Positions 1 through 8,494 of a DNA stretch of 64,000 nucleotides are shown one piece after another. The DNA is taken from NCBI RefSeq assembly GCF_015767675.1, contig NZ_CP065218.1, positions 124,001-188,000 on the forward strand, written 5' to 3'. The notes under the pieces are model-generated. The model ran no database searches and had not been told where the DNA came from. It worked only from the letters and a program-made list of their open reading frames with translations. Positions within the stretch are counted from its first letter, which is position 1. Each line of letters starts with the position of its first letter. This DNA comes from Vibrio navarrensis. GTDB taxonomy: Bacteria > Pseudomonadota > Gammaproteobacteria > Enterobacterales > Vibrionaceae. Made by a program: the position numbers and the translations under genes.

Positions 1-339
1 GCCACTCGGTCGCTCAGTCGTAATGGTTTTATGTGGGCAATTGATGACTTTGGCGTAGAAGCGTCGACGCATGAGCGAACTAGGAACATTCTGCCCAACA
101 TCATCAAACTCGATCGCTCTTTACTACAAAGATACGAGCAAGGTGAGACGGCATTGCTTCTGGCAGCGCTTGAATTTGCTGATGAAATGAATTCGATGAC
201 AGTGATCGAAGGGATTGAAACTGAGCATCAGCTCGCTTTGATGAAGTTGCTCAATTTGGACATGTACCAGGGTTACCTGCTTGCCATGCCCAAATCGTTA
301 TCGGAAGAGCATCTGTTCAGCGCGGTTTGTTACGCTTAA
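1..339 (+). CDS. EAL-domain protein, 3' part only (cyclic-di-GMP phosphodiesterase family)
   Basis: The reading frame is open from the first base of the window, so the gene starts outside it. The visible 112 residues are the C-terminal half of an EAL domain: DDFG near the start, then a KLDRSLL stretch, VIEGIE and QGYLLAMP near the end. EAL domains hydrolyse cyclic di-GMP. The usual DDFGTG reads DDFGVE and the usual KID(R/K) reads KLDR, so the domain could be divergent or act only as a sensor; this cannot be judged without the N-terminal EAL motif. The stop codon abuts the stop of the convergent helicase gene, with no spacer for a terminator. Confidence 0.85.
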   Translation, partial: ATRSLSRNGFMWAIDDFGVEASTHERTRNILPNIIKLDRSLLQRYEQGETALLLAALEFADEMNSMTVIEGIETEHQLALMKLLNLDMYQGYLLAMPKSLSEEHLFSAVCYA

Positions 340-1602
340 TCAGTTTTTCTTTCCGCGCCCTTGGTGAATTTTCAGCTTTGCCTTCAGTTTACGCTTGTCG
401 GCCGAACGGCTTTTACGTTGGCCTGTTGCATTGTTATCAATAAAAGTGCTGGCAGGACTTGGCTCAAAGCCGGCTAACCACTCTTGCGGCAGACGTTGAT
501 CAAGTAAATTCTCAATCGCTGTCAGCAAATACTCTTCGTCGTGGGACATAAAAGAGACAGCTAAGCCACTTTGCCCTGCGCGTCCGGTACGGCCAATGCG
601 GTGCACATAATCTTCCGCTTTGTATGGCAGGTCATAGTTAATAACTTGCTCAAGCTGAGCGATATCCAGCCCACGCGCGGCAACATCTGTAGCAATCAAG
701 GCTCTCACTTTACCGCTTTTAAAATCATCCAACGCTTTCTGACGTGCGCCTTGCGCTTTATCCCCGTTTATCGAAGCTGCTTTAATGCCATCAAGTTTCA
801 GTTCATTGACCAATTGATCACTGCCCTGCTTAGTTTTGGTAAACACCAATACCTGCTGCCAGTTGCGTGAACCGATCAAATACGCCAACAGTTCACTTTT
901 GCGCTTTTTATCCACCGGATAAACCATCTGCCGCACTTTCTCAGCAGTGCTGTTTGCCGCCGCGACTTGGATCTCTACCGGCTCTTTCATCAAGCGATAG
1001 GCCAAGGCTTTAATTCGAGTGTCAAATGTTGCGGAAAACAGCAGGGTTTGTCTTGCTTCTGGCATACGCTTTAAAATTCGCTGAATATCCGGCAAGAAGC
1101 CCATGTCCAACATGCGATCGGCTTCATCGAGCACCAACAAGTGCGCGTTAACTAAAGTGGTTTTTCTGGTAAACAGGTGATCAAGCAGACGTCCTGGGGT
1201 CGCGATCAAGATGTCTACGCCATTGGCTAAGTTCTTCACTTGAACATTGATGCTGGTGCCACCGTAAACAGTAACGATTTTTAACGAGGTGTGCTTGGCG
1301 TATTGACTCAAATTGTCGAATACCTGCTGCGCCAATTCACGGGTAGGCACAACCACCAGCGCTCTTGGCGTTGCTCTTTCTTCTTTAGTATCCACATGAT
1401 TGGCTAACAACATTTGGATAAGCGGTAAACCATACGCGGCGGTTTTACCTGTCCCAGTTTGTGCCCCAGCCAACACATCTCTGCCAGCAAGGACAGGCGG
1501 AATCGCTTGCTGCTGCACGGGTGTCGGTGTTGAAAAACCAAGTTCAGATAAAGTGTCGCTCAACGCTGGTTCTAAACCGAGTTCAATAAATTTCGCTGTC
1601 AT
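340..1602 (-). CDS. rhlE: DEAD-box ATP-dependent RNA helicase, RhlE type
   Basis: A complete 420-residue DEAD-box helicase that unwinds short RNA duplexes in RNA turnover or ribosome assembly. All family motifs are visible in order: Q motif (FSTPTPVQQQAIP), Walker A AQTGTGKT, PTRELAQQ, TPGRLLD, DEAD, SAT, then in the second RecA lobe ATDVAARGLDI and HRIGRTGRAG. The tail of about 50 residues is basic and low in complexity (SRSADKRKLKAKLKIHQG), as is common in RhlE-like proteins for RNA contact. Length fits the family. The assignment to RhlE rather than another short DEAD-box group rests on overall resemblance, so the subfamily is less sure than the fold. Confidence 0.9.
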   Translation of the reverse strand: MTAKFIELGLEPALSDTLSELGFSTPTPVQQQAIPPVLAGRDVLAGAQTGTGKTAAYGLPLIQMLLANHVDTKEERATPRALVVVPTRELAQQVFDNLSQYAKHTSLKIVTVYGGTSINVQVKNLANGVDILIATPGRLLDHLFTRKTTLVNAHLLVLDEADRMLDMGFLPDIQRILKRMPEARQTLLFSATFDTRIKALAYRLMKEPVEIQVAAANSTAEKVRQMVYPVDKKRKSELLAYLIGSRNWQQVLVFTKTKQGSDQLVNELKLDGIKAASINGDKAQGARQKALDDFKSGKVRALIATDVAARGLDIAQLEQVINYDLPYKAEDYVHRIGRTGRAGQSGLAVSFMSHDEEYLLTAIENLLDQRLPQEWLAGFEPSPASTFIDNNATGQRKSRSADKRKLKAKLKIHQGRGKKN

Positions 1603-1648
1603 GGGGCCCCCGTAAAAATGAGCGCGGATTTTATCAGAGCTAAGATGA

Positions 1649-2251
1649 TTAGACTATCGATGAGACCAATTCTTTCTGCTGATTGAGCGCATACGTCATC
1701 ACTTCAGGATACAAATACGCAAACTGCTCGGCGAAAAATGGATAGTGGCGAGCAAGCGTCGTACCACACTCACTTAATGGCGCCATACGTAGACTGCGCT
1801 GTGACATTCTTGACAAAGCAAATTCGATATTTTGCATCGACTGGTAGGACTGTAGCCAGCGTCCTGACCAAATTTTACCGTTAACCAAGACAAAACGATG
1901 CGGCAAGACCACTTGCGGAGCGTTATTGACCGCCCTTTGTGCTAGCTCGACAAAATCCTCCAGTGTTTGTGGGTGATAGTTCGACCAATGACGCGCTAGA
2001 CAGTGATCCCAAAACACATCTAACGCGATAGGGGCAAAGCGCCTTAGTTCAACTGGAAAGTGCATTTTGCATTCTCTGAGTAAATCATGCTGATCAGTGA
2101 AGCTATCGATCAATCGATGTAAACGGATGCCGTCTGCAATGGCTTTCGGGTAGTGTGCATAGGGATCGCCTTTGACAAAATCGCCCAGCAAATTGCCTAA
2201 CAGATTACTGCCAGCAAACTGGGCGAGATGCAGATGAGCAAGAAAATTCAT
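1649..2251 (-). CDS. acpH: Acyl carrier protein phosphodiesterase (AcpH)
   Basis: This enzyme removes the 4'-phosphopantetheine prosthetic group from holo-acyl carrier protein in the cytoplasm. The start MNFLAHLHLA at 2251 is the family's usual N-terminus, so the six codons of open frame upstream are left out. Family features seen are LLGNLLGDFVKG, the early LHRLIDSFTDQHD helix with its His and Asp residues (the metal-dependent HD-like core), and DVFWDHCLARHW. The product of about 200 residues matches the usual length (about 195). It stands alone between the helicase and a very short gene. Confidence 0.88.
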   Translation of the reverse strand: MNFLAHLHLAQFAGSNLLGNLLGDFVKGDPYAHYPKAIADGIRLHRLIDSFTDQHDLLRECKMHFPVELRRFAPIALDVFWDHCLARHWSNYHPQTLEDFVELAQRAVNNAPQVVLPHRFVLVNGKIWSGRWLQSYQSMQNIEFALSRMSQRSLRMAPLSECGTTLARHYPFFAEQFAYLYPEVMTYALNQQKELVSSIV

Positions 2252-2308
2252 TTCTAGATGGGCAATCAATGCAATGCGGGAGGCAAGTGTCGGCGTTTAA
2301 ACACGAGA

Positions 2309-2425
2309 TTATGCCTCGGATTCCGCCCCAGATTCTTGCTCTTGATAATCAGATAGGTCAAAGCCGATTTCCAGCGCATCCAACCATTCCAGAGATTCTT
2401 CATTCTTGAGATATTGGTCTGACAT
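2309..2425 (-). CDS. Very small acidic protein, 38 residues, unknown function
   Basis: A 38-codon frame starts at 2425 with ATG placed behind a near-perfect Shine-Dalgarno (AAGGAGG, about 2428-2435) and ends in TAA. The product begins MSDQYLKNEESLEWLDALEI and ends QEQESGAESEA, so it is strongly acidic, with no signal peptide, membrane segment or cysteines. The excellent ribosome site is the main reason to call it a gene. It lies about 60 bases before acpH on the same strand and could be co-transcribed with it. I do not recognise a family. Confidence 0.55.
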   Translation of the reverse strand: MSDQYLKNEESLEWLDALEIGFDLSDYQEQESGAESEA

Positions 2426-2764
2426 AAGACCTCCTTGTGTGTTGAGCAAATACACTCTGCTCTTTTATCTTTATCACGACAGCTGTTATAGGCCACATTA
2501 GTAACACAAGAAAGACGCAACTTCTATCTCCGAGACACAGCTCATAAGTAACCGTTTGCTTTAATTTAACTGCGCGACGTTGTACAAAAGCTTAACGGCA
2601 AGTGAGCAGCTCATTTGTCATGGAAATGACATAACAATGAGCTATTGTTCACAATTTTAAGAATGGGATGAATTGTTATTACATGATTTTCTAATCTATA
2701 TCTCATAATCTCAGCCAATATATCGATAACTTTAGCCATGAATCGATCTCTAAACGGAGTTTAT

Positions 2765-4198
2765 ATGAGAGAAGTTGAATTCAGAACCATTGATCGCTTG
2801 TTTATCAAGATGTCCATCAATGACAAAATCTGGGTAATTTTCGCGCTGTTTATTGTTGCATTATCCGCCGTTGCGGGTAACCACTATTTAACCAGCTTAG
2901 AGCACATAGAAAGCAAAGCAAAATTGGCGGCTGAATCCCAACTTAAAGGGATACTCGCCACCAATGATACCAACGTGATCCTCGCGCAAAATGGGGTATC
3001 GCGAGTTAGTAGCGCCCAAGCGGCTGTTTACCAAGACGGCGTAACACGTGTCGTGCAGCAAGGTCGCGATGGGCAATACTATCAACTGACGATCAATAGC
3101 AAAAACGCAGACAATACTCAGCGCTCTTCTGCTCTCACGACATTTTTGCTGAGCTACCTGTGGGCGATTCCATTTGCCATTTTCTGCTATTGGGTAGCAA
3201 CCTTCTTGGGCGGGGCTTTGTGGGTGCTCTACACCACCACACAAAAAATTGCTGAAGGTGACCTCACCTCTCGTTTGGGCTTTCACCCCGGTCGAGATGA
3301 GTTCGGCACTATAGGTTGTGCTCTCGATAAAGCGATGGATACCCTGACTCAGCTGGTAAAAAGTGTCAAGCAAAACGCCACCACTCTTAGTGAAACCAGT
3401 GCCTCGTTTGAAAGTGAGATGAAGCAAAGTGGCGTACAAATTAATAACCAGTACTCCTCTCTCGATTCCGTTGCCACCGCCATGGAGGAGATGACCGCTT
3501 CAGCGAAAGAAGTGTCAAACATTTCCCAGCAAGCCACACACCAAACTGAGTTGGATGCCCAACACATCGAAGGTAGCCATAAACGCGTTCAATCTGCAAT
3601 TGCTGAAATCGAAAGGTTGTCTGGCTATATTGAAAAAGCGTCGACATCGGTCTCCACGCTCAACGAGAACACCACGCAGATTAACGAGGTGATCACCACC
3701 ATCAACGCCATTTCAGAACAGACCAACTTGCTGGCACTGAACGCTGCGATTGAGGCGGCCCGCGCGGGTGAACAAGGTCGAGGTTTTGCGGTCGTAGCAG
3801 ACGAAGTTCGCACTCTCGCCAGTCGCACTCAAGCAGCCACGGTTGAAATTCAAGCGATGATTGAAAAACTGCAGACAGAGAGCCAGAACATTGCTTCGAT
3901 CACCGCGCAGACAGTAAACCAAGCGAAAACCAGTAGTGGCTTGATTGCCGATATTGGCTCAGATGTGCAAGCCATCGCCAGTTCTGCACGTTCTTTGATG
4001 GACATGAGTATTCAAATCTCGACCTCAGCGGAAGAGCAAAGTGCGGTTGCTAACGACATCGCCGCTGAACTCAGTGATATCCGTACGCAGTCAAACGCGA
4101 TTCGTCGGTTTGCTGAACAGTCTTCTCTGGGGGTTGCTAATCTGACCAAAGCCTCACTTTCATTATCACAAATATTGAAACAGTATCGTACCCAATAA
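2765..4198 (+). CDS. Methyl-accepting chemotaxis protein with short periplasmic domain
   Basis: A 477-residue chemoreceptor that relays signals to CheA/CheW at the inner membrane. ACGGAG just upstream of the ATG at 2765 fits that start better than the ATG 27 bases upstream. Order: first membrane segment ([17 protein letters not shown], about residues 20-38), a periplasmic stretch of only about 80 residues, a second hydrophobic region ([20 protein letters not shown]), HAMP, then the signalling domain with the highly conserved hairpin tip ([20 protein letters not shown]). The small sensing region is too short for a double dCache domain; the ligand is unknown. A strong terminator follows. Confidence 0.92.
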   Translation: MREVEFRTIDRLFIKMSINDKIWVIFALFIVALSAVAGNHYLTSLEHIESKAKLAAESQLKGILATNDTNVILAQNGVSRVSSAQAAVYQDGVTRVVQQGRDGQYYQLTINSKNADNTQRSSALTTFLLSYLWAIPFAIFCYWVATFLGGALWVLYTTTQKIAEGDLTSRLGFHPGRDEFGTIGCALDKAMDTLTQLVKSVKQNATTLSETSASFESEMKQSGVQINNQYSSLDSVATAMEEMTASAKEVSNISQQATHQTELDAQHIEGSHKRVQSAIAEIERLSGYIEKASTSVSTLNENTTQINEVITTINAISEQTNLLALNAAIEAARAGEQGRGFAVVADEVRTLASRTQAATVEIQAMIEKLQTESQNIASITAQTVNQAKTSSGLIADIGSDVQAIASSARSLMDMSIQISTSAEEQSAVANDIAAELSDIRTQSNAIRRFAEQSSLGVANLTKASLSLSQILKQYRTQ

Positions 4199-4221
4199 GC
4201 CGGTTCAGTATAAATGGCACG

Positions 4222-4250
4222 AAAAAAGCTCCCTAGGGAGCTTTTTATTT
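4222..4250 (+). terminator. Rho-independent terminator after the chemoreceptor gene
   Basis: AAAAAAGCTCCC, then TA, then GGGAGCTTTTTA forms a near-perfect hairpin followed by a T run, 25 bases past the stop codon. Confidence 0.85.
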
Positions 4251-4412
4251 ATTGGGGAGATTTCACTGAAAAGACGTTCAAATACTCACTAAGTTGTATA
4301 ATTAGCATGAAGCTCGTCTCAAGTTTTTGTTAATTCGCATGAAAAAGTGTCGTGAAGTTAAACATTTGACCTATCCTATCGATGCCAATTTTTTTGCTGC
4401 TGGTGACTAAAA

Positions 4413-4628
4413 ATGACAACTTACAAATATATAAACACAACCGATGAGATCCTCTGCCCTCTCTGCCAGAACGATGAATACATGCTGTCATCGGACGGAG
4501 AGAAATTTACCTGTGCCGCCTGCGGGTTTCACACTAAAAACTTCAGCGCCGTTCAATCGGCACAAGGAATACCTGCTTATCATCGTAAACCCGTGCACAT
4601 ACACAACATCAGTACTGCTTGTCACTGA
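4413..4628 (+). CDS. Small zinc-ribbon-like protein, 71 residues
   Basis: The frame encodes two CxxC pairs, CPLC at residues 15-18 and CAAC at 34-37, spaced as in a rubredoxin-like or zinc-ribbon knuckle. The remainder has no membrane segment. The function is unknown; such small proteins often bind zinc and nucleic acid or a partner protein. The ribosome site is weak. Its 3' end overlaps the 3' end of the convergent phosphatase gene by about 20 bases, so antisense overlap of the transcripts is expected. The spaced cysteines argue for a real gene. Confidence 0.6.
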   Translation: MTTYKYINTTDEILCPLCQNDEYMLSSDGEKFTCAACGFHTKNFSAVQSAQGIPAYHRKPVHIHNISTACH

Positions 4629-5295
4629 TCTTGTTCGTATCTGCGACTAACGCTATCAACTCCTCCAGATGCTCAATTTTCGTTACCCGAGCATCTTGGA
4701 TTTGATTTGGTTGAAAACCATTGGCCAAATAATATGTCCGAATCCCCGCACTTAAACCGGCTTTCACTCCTTTCGCCGTATCATCAACATAAATACATTC
4801 TTCGGGTAAAAAGCCCATATTGAAAGCGCTGTACATCACCAGATCCGGATCTGGCTTCCAGCTATTGGCATCAAATGCCGAGAAAATGCGCCCATGAAAA
4901 CGTTCTAGTAAGCCTGTGAGCTGCAAAGAATACTCAATCTTGTCTTTAGGGCCATTCGAGATCACGCAGTACTCAATCCCCATTCCCGTAAGAAAATCAA
5001 GCAGCGCAACCGCCCCCGACATGGCCTTTAGATGGCGATAAAACAATTTATTGACTTCACTACGATAGAGCGGTTCTAGGACATCTAACGACACATTTAA
5101 GCCAAACAAGGATCTGGCGTCGTCGAGAATGTCCGCCAGTTTGCCCCCTTTAAATTGTGCGATCACTTTCTCAAGCGGTACATCAACATTAAAACGAGCA
5201 AAGACACGTACGAGCGCCTGGCAACAGAGTGTTTCACTGTCAACCAAGGTGCCATCACAATCAAAAATTACGCACCGAATTGGACTCATCGCCAT
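4609..5295 (-). CDS. HAD-superfamily phosphatase, YieH-like
   Basis: A haloacid-dehalogenase hydrolase of about 228 residues. The nucleophile motif FDCDGTLVDSE is near the N-terminus, motif II is VISNGP, motif III is the Lys in WKPDPD, and motif IV is YVDDT. The alpha-helical cap between motifs I and II places it with subclass I sugar-phosphate phosphatases. The text resembles E. coli YieH (6-phosphogluconate phosphatase) through FKGGKL, ISNGP and WKPDPDL, but substrate cannot be fixed by sequence. AGAGAGGG precedes the ATG at 5295; a second ATG two codons later is equally possible. The longer open frame upstream is not used. Confidence 0.82.
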   Translation of the reverse strand: MAMSPIRCVIFDCDGTLVDSETLCCQALVRVFARFNVDVPLEKVIAQFKGGKLADILDDARSLFGLNVSLDVLEPLYRSEVNKLFYRHLKAMSGAVALLDFLTGMGIEYCVISNGPKDKIEYSLQLTGLLERFHGRIFSAFDANSWKPDPDLVMYSAFNMGFLPEECIYVDDTAKGVKAGLSAGIRTYYLANGFQPNQIQDARVTKIEHLEELIALVADTNKISDKQY

Positions 5296-5370
5296 CGTGC
5301 CCTCTCTTATCCCAGCCAAATTTGAATATTTTTGTCGCCATGATGGCAACTTAGGTATTCACTATAAGAC

Positions 5371-5578
5371 GCGGTAATGAAGAGAAAAGGACACGCTCAG
5401 CAAAAGACGACAATGACTCGATTTAATTTGCCAATATTTAGGAGAGATCACCTATTTATTGGCACAAGCCAAGAATTTGCATGCTCTGCTTCCTGATGCA
5501 GATAGCGAGTTGTTGTTAAGAAAAGAGATCGAAAACTATTTGTTAATCAGTCACAAAGTTCACATTACCCCTTACTGA
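5371..5578 (+). pseudogene. Possible frameshifted small gene (remnant)
   Basis: A frame without ATG encodes ICQYLGEITYLLAQ, then LHALLPDADSELLLRKEIE and a short tail, ending at TGA 5576-5578. It looks like a helical protein. The frame one base over immediately upstream reads NEEKRTRSAKDDNDSI and joins it smoothly if one T is added near 5420. This is either a degenerate small gene or one with a sequencing gap. No family recognised and the start is unclear. Confidence 0.3.
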
Positions 5579-5600
5579 TCGCTAGGAGCCAGAAACGCGA

Positions 5601-6104
5601 TCAAACCTCGAGCAAAATTGGCGTTGGAACAGGGCTTTCCTTCTGCACGGTCGCGATAAGATCTGCGACATATTTTTCTATCTCTTCCAACCTTGTTTTG
5701 TCTCGATAAATGACATCAGAGACCAGAAGCTGGTCGTCGCCATATGTCAACATGGCCGCCCCTACTGGCTCGCCAGCTGAAAAACTGACATAAAGCGCAT
5801 GCTCTGGAGCAAGAATAATCTGGGTGAGAAACTCCACAATCAATGCTTGTTCCGCTTCACTTGTCCAACGCTTTGATTGCATTATGGAAAACAGAATGGT
5901 TAAACGGTGGAAATCGACCAGAAAATGTTCCAGTTCGTCACTGCTTCTGCCTGCTGAGCAGCTTAGCGGTAACAAAGTGCGCTCACTTAATGAGCGCTGA
6001 TAAAGCGCCAGCCCTTCCAGGCTTTCTTTGGTTGGAAATTCACAGTCCACCTGGTTGTGGAGCCATTGATTCTTTATCTCAACCAGCGGCGATTCAATAT
6101 GCAT
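5601..6104 (-). CDS. Uncharacterised cytoplasmic protein, 167 residues
   Basis: No signal peptide, membrane segment or metal motif is visible. The C-terminal half (LYVSFSAGEPVGAAMLTYGD followed by a strand and a long helix) is loosely reminiscent of a GNAT acetyltransferase core, but the acetyl-CoA loop motif is not seen, so no function is claimed. It starts 3 bases after the stop of the small lipoprotein gene, so the two are almost certainly one transcription unit. Confidence 0.6.
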   Translation of the reverse strand: MHIESPLVEIKNQWLHNQVDCEFPTKESLEGLALYQRSLSERTLLPLSCSAGRSSDELEHFLVDFHRLTILFSIMQSKRWTSEAEQALIVEFLTQIILAPEHALYVSFSAGEPVGAAMLTYGDDQLLVSDVIYRDKTRLEEIEKYVADLIATVQKESPVPTPILLEV

Positions 6105-6107
6105 TAA

Positions 6108-6218
6108 TTAATCCCAAATATCGCAAATTTTCGGAGTACAGATAGTAGACTTCGGCGAAGCAGTACAGCCAGCCAGCAACCCCAGCGTGATCACAACGAC
6201 AATTAGTTTAGCTTTCAT
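6108..6218 (-). CDS. Very small lipoprotein, 36 residues
   Basis: The 36-codon frame starts at 6218 behind AAGGGAACC and encodes a lysine-containing N-terminus, a hydrophobic core (LIVVVITLGL) and the lipobox LAGC at residues 16-19, followed by only 17 mature residues with two more cysteines (CTPKICDIWD). It is predicted to be an outer- or inner-membrane lipoprotein. It resembles the many tiny lipoproteins that sit at the head of operons in Vibrio and Enterobacteria. The gene is too short for usual gene-finding cut-offs. Confidence 0.6.
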   Translation of the reverse strand: MKAKLIVVVITLGLLAGCTASPKSTICTPKICDIWD

Positions 6219-6413
6219 AACTGGTTCCCTTGGTGTTTTATGTTTCCCAGCAAGCTTTATACCATACCACGCACTATAGCCGCTGTTCTAACAAAAAATG
6301 GTCACTCCACAGCGTGAAAGACACCGCTGCACTTTTGCTGGCAACTTGGGAATAAACGCAAAAGCTGCTAAGGTAGCTAGGTTTACATTGGCTCGGTCAA
6401 TAGGAAAAAGTAT

Positions 6414-6896
6414 ATGAAAACAAAGATGTTAGCCCTGCTGCTTTGTGCAACGCCACTGCTTTACGGTTGCGGTAGCGACGAAGTCGGTGATGTCTCTTTA
6501 GGCTTGTTTACCATGAAAGACATCAAACTTAATACGCTGGTGGATCCTTTGGTTCCCGGCGTAACCTGCCATATTGCGAGTATTGAGGCGGATTTTAGCT
6601 TGGCTGATCCCAGTGATAGCTCGATCGCATGCCGCCAAACTGGGGAAATCACCCCTGAGATGATCGCCGCCATCGACATATCCGATTCGGGCGAGGTGGT
6701 GTTTAAGAAATCAAAAAGTGTCTTTTTTAAGTCGATGAAGATTCGCCGCATCTTTGATGCAAAAAATCAGACATTAATGTACGTCTCCTATTCCACCAAA
6801 GAGACTTCCGGCAGCTTCAAGCACAGCTTATCAACGGTCCCACTTTGGGGAACAAAAGCTTATCAAGAGCCTGCAACTTCGACAAACAACCAATAA
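6414..6896 (+). CDS. creA: CreA-family protein, lipoprotein form
   Basis: A 160-residue secreted protein of the CreA family, whose function is unknown. The N-terminus has a hydrophobic stretch ending in a lipobox (LYGC, Cys at about residue 19), so it should be a lipoprotein; the E. coli protein instead has a cleavable signal peptide. Family landmarks: GDVSLGLFTMKDIKLN, GVTCHI, IACRQTGEI, VVFKKSKSVFFKSMKI, and STVPLWG near the end. The two internal cysteines could form a disulfide. It is a single gene here and is not accompanied by a creBCD set. Confidence 0.8.
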   Translation: MKTKMLALLLCATPLLYGCGSDEVGDVSLGLFTMKDIKLNTLVDPLVPGVTCHIASIEADFSLADPSDSSIACRQTGEITPEMIAAIDISDSGEVVFKKSKSVFFKSMKIRRIFDAKNQTLMYVSYSTKETSGSFKHSLSTVPLWGTKAYQEPATSTNNQ

Positions 6897-7011
6897 CCCG
6901 AACTTCTGCTGTTCATTTCTTCATCGGCTAGGGTGAGTTGTAACAAAAAGGCGCTTGATTACAAAAAAATGTGATATCATGCGCCTCCTTTTTTCTCAGT
7001 CATTAACTAGC

Positions 7012-8316
7012 ATGAAGTTTCCTGGTCAGCGTAAATCTAAACATTACTTCCCCACGAACGATCGAGATCCTCTGGTCAACGAACTAAAGACCGCACCCAA
7101 AATGTTTCGCCCAACTGTGGTTGGCGTTGAACAAACTATCGTCGATATCGAAGCGCGTGTGGACGACGATTTCTTAGCCAAATACGAACTGAGCAAAGGA
7201 CACTCGCTGGTTCTTGAAGAGAGCAAAGCGGATGCGCTGTACGATGAGTTGGTTGAATGCGGTTTAATCACCCATCAGTACCCGGGCGACACCATTGGTA
7301 ACACGCTGCACAATTACTCTGTGCTGGCCGACAGCAAATCGGTGCTGTTGGGCGTGATGTCCAAGAACATTCAAGTGGGTTCTTACGCCTATCGCTATTT
7401 GTGCCGTACGTCGTCACGAATGAACCTCAATCATCTACAAACCGTCGATGGGCCAATTGGCCGCTGCTATACCCTTATTTCTCAAGATGGCGAACGCACT
7501 TTTGCTATCAACGAAGGCCACATGAACCAGTTGGCGCCAGAGAGCATTCCTGAAGAAGTATTTGAAAAAGCGTCAGCACTGGTCGTCTCCTCTTATTTGA
7601 TGCGCGGCAAGCCCGAAGATCCGATGCCACAAGCGGTACAAAGAGCAATCGAATATGCGAAAAAGCACCAAGTGCCCGTGGTATTAACACTCGGTACCAA
7701 ATACGTGATTGAAGGCAATCCACAGTGGTGGCAAGAGTACCTACGTGACAACATTACTGTCGTGGCAATGAATGAGGAAGAAGGCTTTGCGCTGACGGGG
7801 GAACGTGACCCGCTACAAGCGGCGGATAAAGCACTGCAGTGGGTCGACTTGGTTCTTTGTACTGCCGGCCCCGATGGTCTCTACATGGCGGGTTACACCG
7901 ATGAAGATGCCAAACGCGAAACCACGCATGATATTTACCCTGGTAGCATTGAAGGCTTTAATCAATTCGAGTTTAGCCGTGCGATGCGACGCAGTGATTG
8001 TAAAGCGCCAATACGTGTTTACTCGCACATTGGTCCTTACCTCGGCGGGCCAGCGGAGATCAAAAATACCAATGGTGCTGGAGATGGCGCGCTCTCTGCT
8101 TTACTGCATGATATGGCAGCCAACGCCTTTCACCAAAGAAACGTGCCAAACTCGGTGAAACATCAGCATATTTGCCTGACGTATTCTTCCTTGTCACAAA
8201 TTTGTAAATACGCCAATCGCGTGAGCTATGAAGTGCTTACCCAGCACTCTCCTCGCCTCTCACGTGCCCTTCCTGAGCGGGAAGACAGCTTGGAAGAAGC
8301 CTACTGGGATCGCTAG
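7012..8316 (+). CDS. gsk: Inosine-guanosine kinase
   Basis: This PfkB-family kinase phosphorylates guanosine and inosine to GMP and IMP in purine salvage. The 434-residue protein starts MKFPGQRKSKHYFP, matching the N-terminus and length of the E. coli enzyme; an open frame extends upstream of 7012 but is not supported. The PfkB signature with catalytic Asp is NTNGAGDGALSALLHD (about residues 350-365), and GTIGNTLHNYSVLADD-like text lies in the substrate lobe. The ending REDSLEEAYWDR is nearly invariant in the family. It is followed by a terminator and then by fhs, another folate/purine gene. Confidence 0.96.
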   Translation: MKFPGQRKSKHYFPTNDRDPLVNELKTAPKMFRPTVVGVEQTIVDIEARVDDDFLAKYELSKGHSLVLEESKADALYDELVECGLITHQYPGDTIGNTLHNYSVLADSKSVLLGVMSKNIQVGSYAYRYLCRTSSRMNLNHLQTVDGPIGRCYTLISQDGERTFAINEGHMNQLAPESIPEEVFEKASALVVSSYLMRGKPEDPMPQAVQRAIEYAKKHQVPVVLTLGTKYVIEGNPQWWQEYLRDNITVVAMNEEEGFALTGERDPLQAADKALQWVDLVLCTAGPDGLYMAGYTDEDAKRETTHDIYPGSIEGFNQFEFSRAMRRSDCKAPIRVYSHIGPYLGGPAEIKNTNGAGDGALSALLHDMAANAFHQRNVPNSVKHQHICLTYSSLSQICKYANRVSYEVLTQHSPRLSRALPEREDSLEEAYWDR

Positions 8317-8335
8317 TAGGGACATTGAGCTAGAT

Positions 8336-8362
8336 GGCTGCCAACGGGCAGCCTTTTATTTT
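8336..8362 (+). terminator. Rho-independent terminator after gsk
   Basis: GGCTGCC, AACG, GGCAGCC hairpin followed by TTTTATTTTT, 20 bases after the stop codon. Confidence 0.85.
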
Positions 8363-8456
8363 TGATCTCAACCAATATTTACCGAAATAATCTAGTTTGC
8401 TCCCAATCAGGTTAGATATACTGCTTTACTACCATATTTAGATCCGTATTATTCGA

Positions 8457-8472
8457 ACGCAAACGTTTGCTT
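8457..8472 (+). promoter_or_regulatory. PurR-type operator upstream of fhs
   Basis: ACGCAAACGTTTGCTT matches the PurR consensus (ACGCAAACGTTTNCGT), with its central CAAACGTTTG fully palindromic. It lies 23-38 bases before the fhs start codon, where PurR with hypoxanthine or guanine would block transcription. Confidence 0.75.
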
Positions 8473-8494
8473 TGGCGAAATCAAAAGGTTCAGC

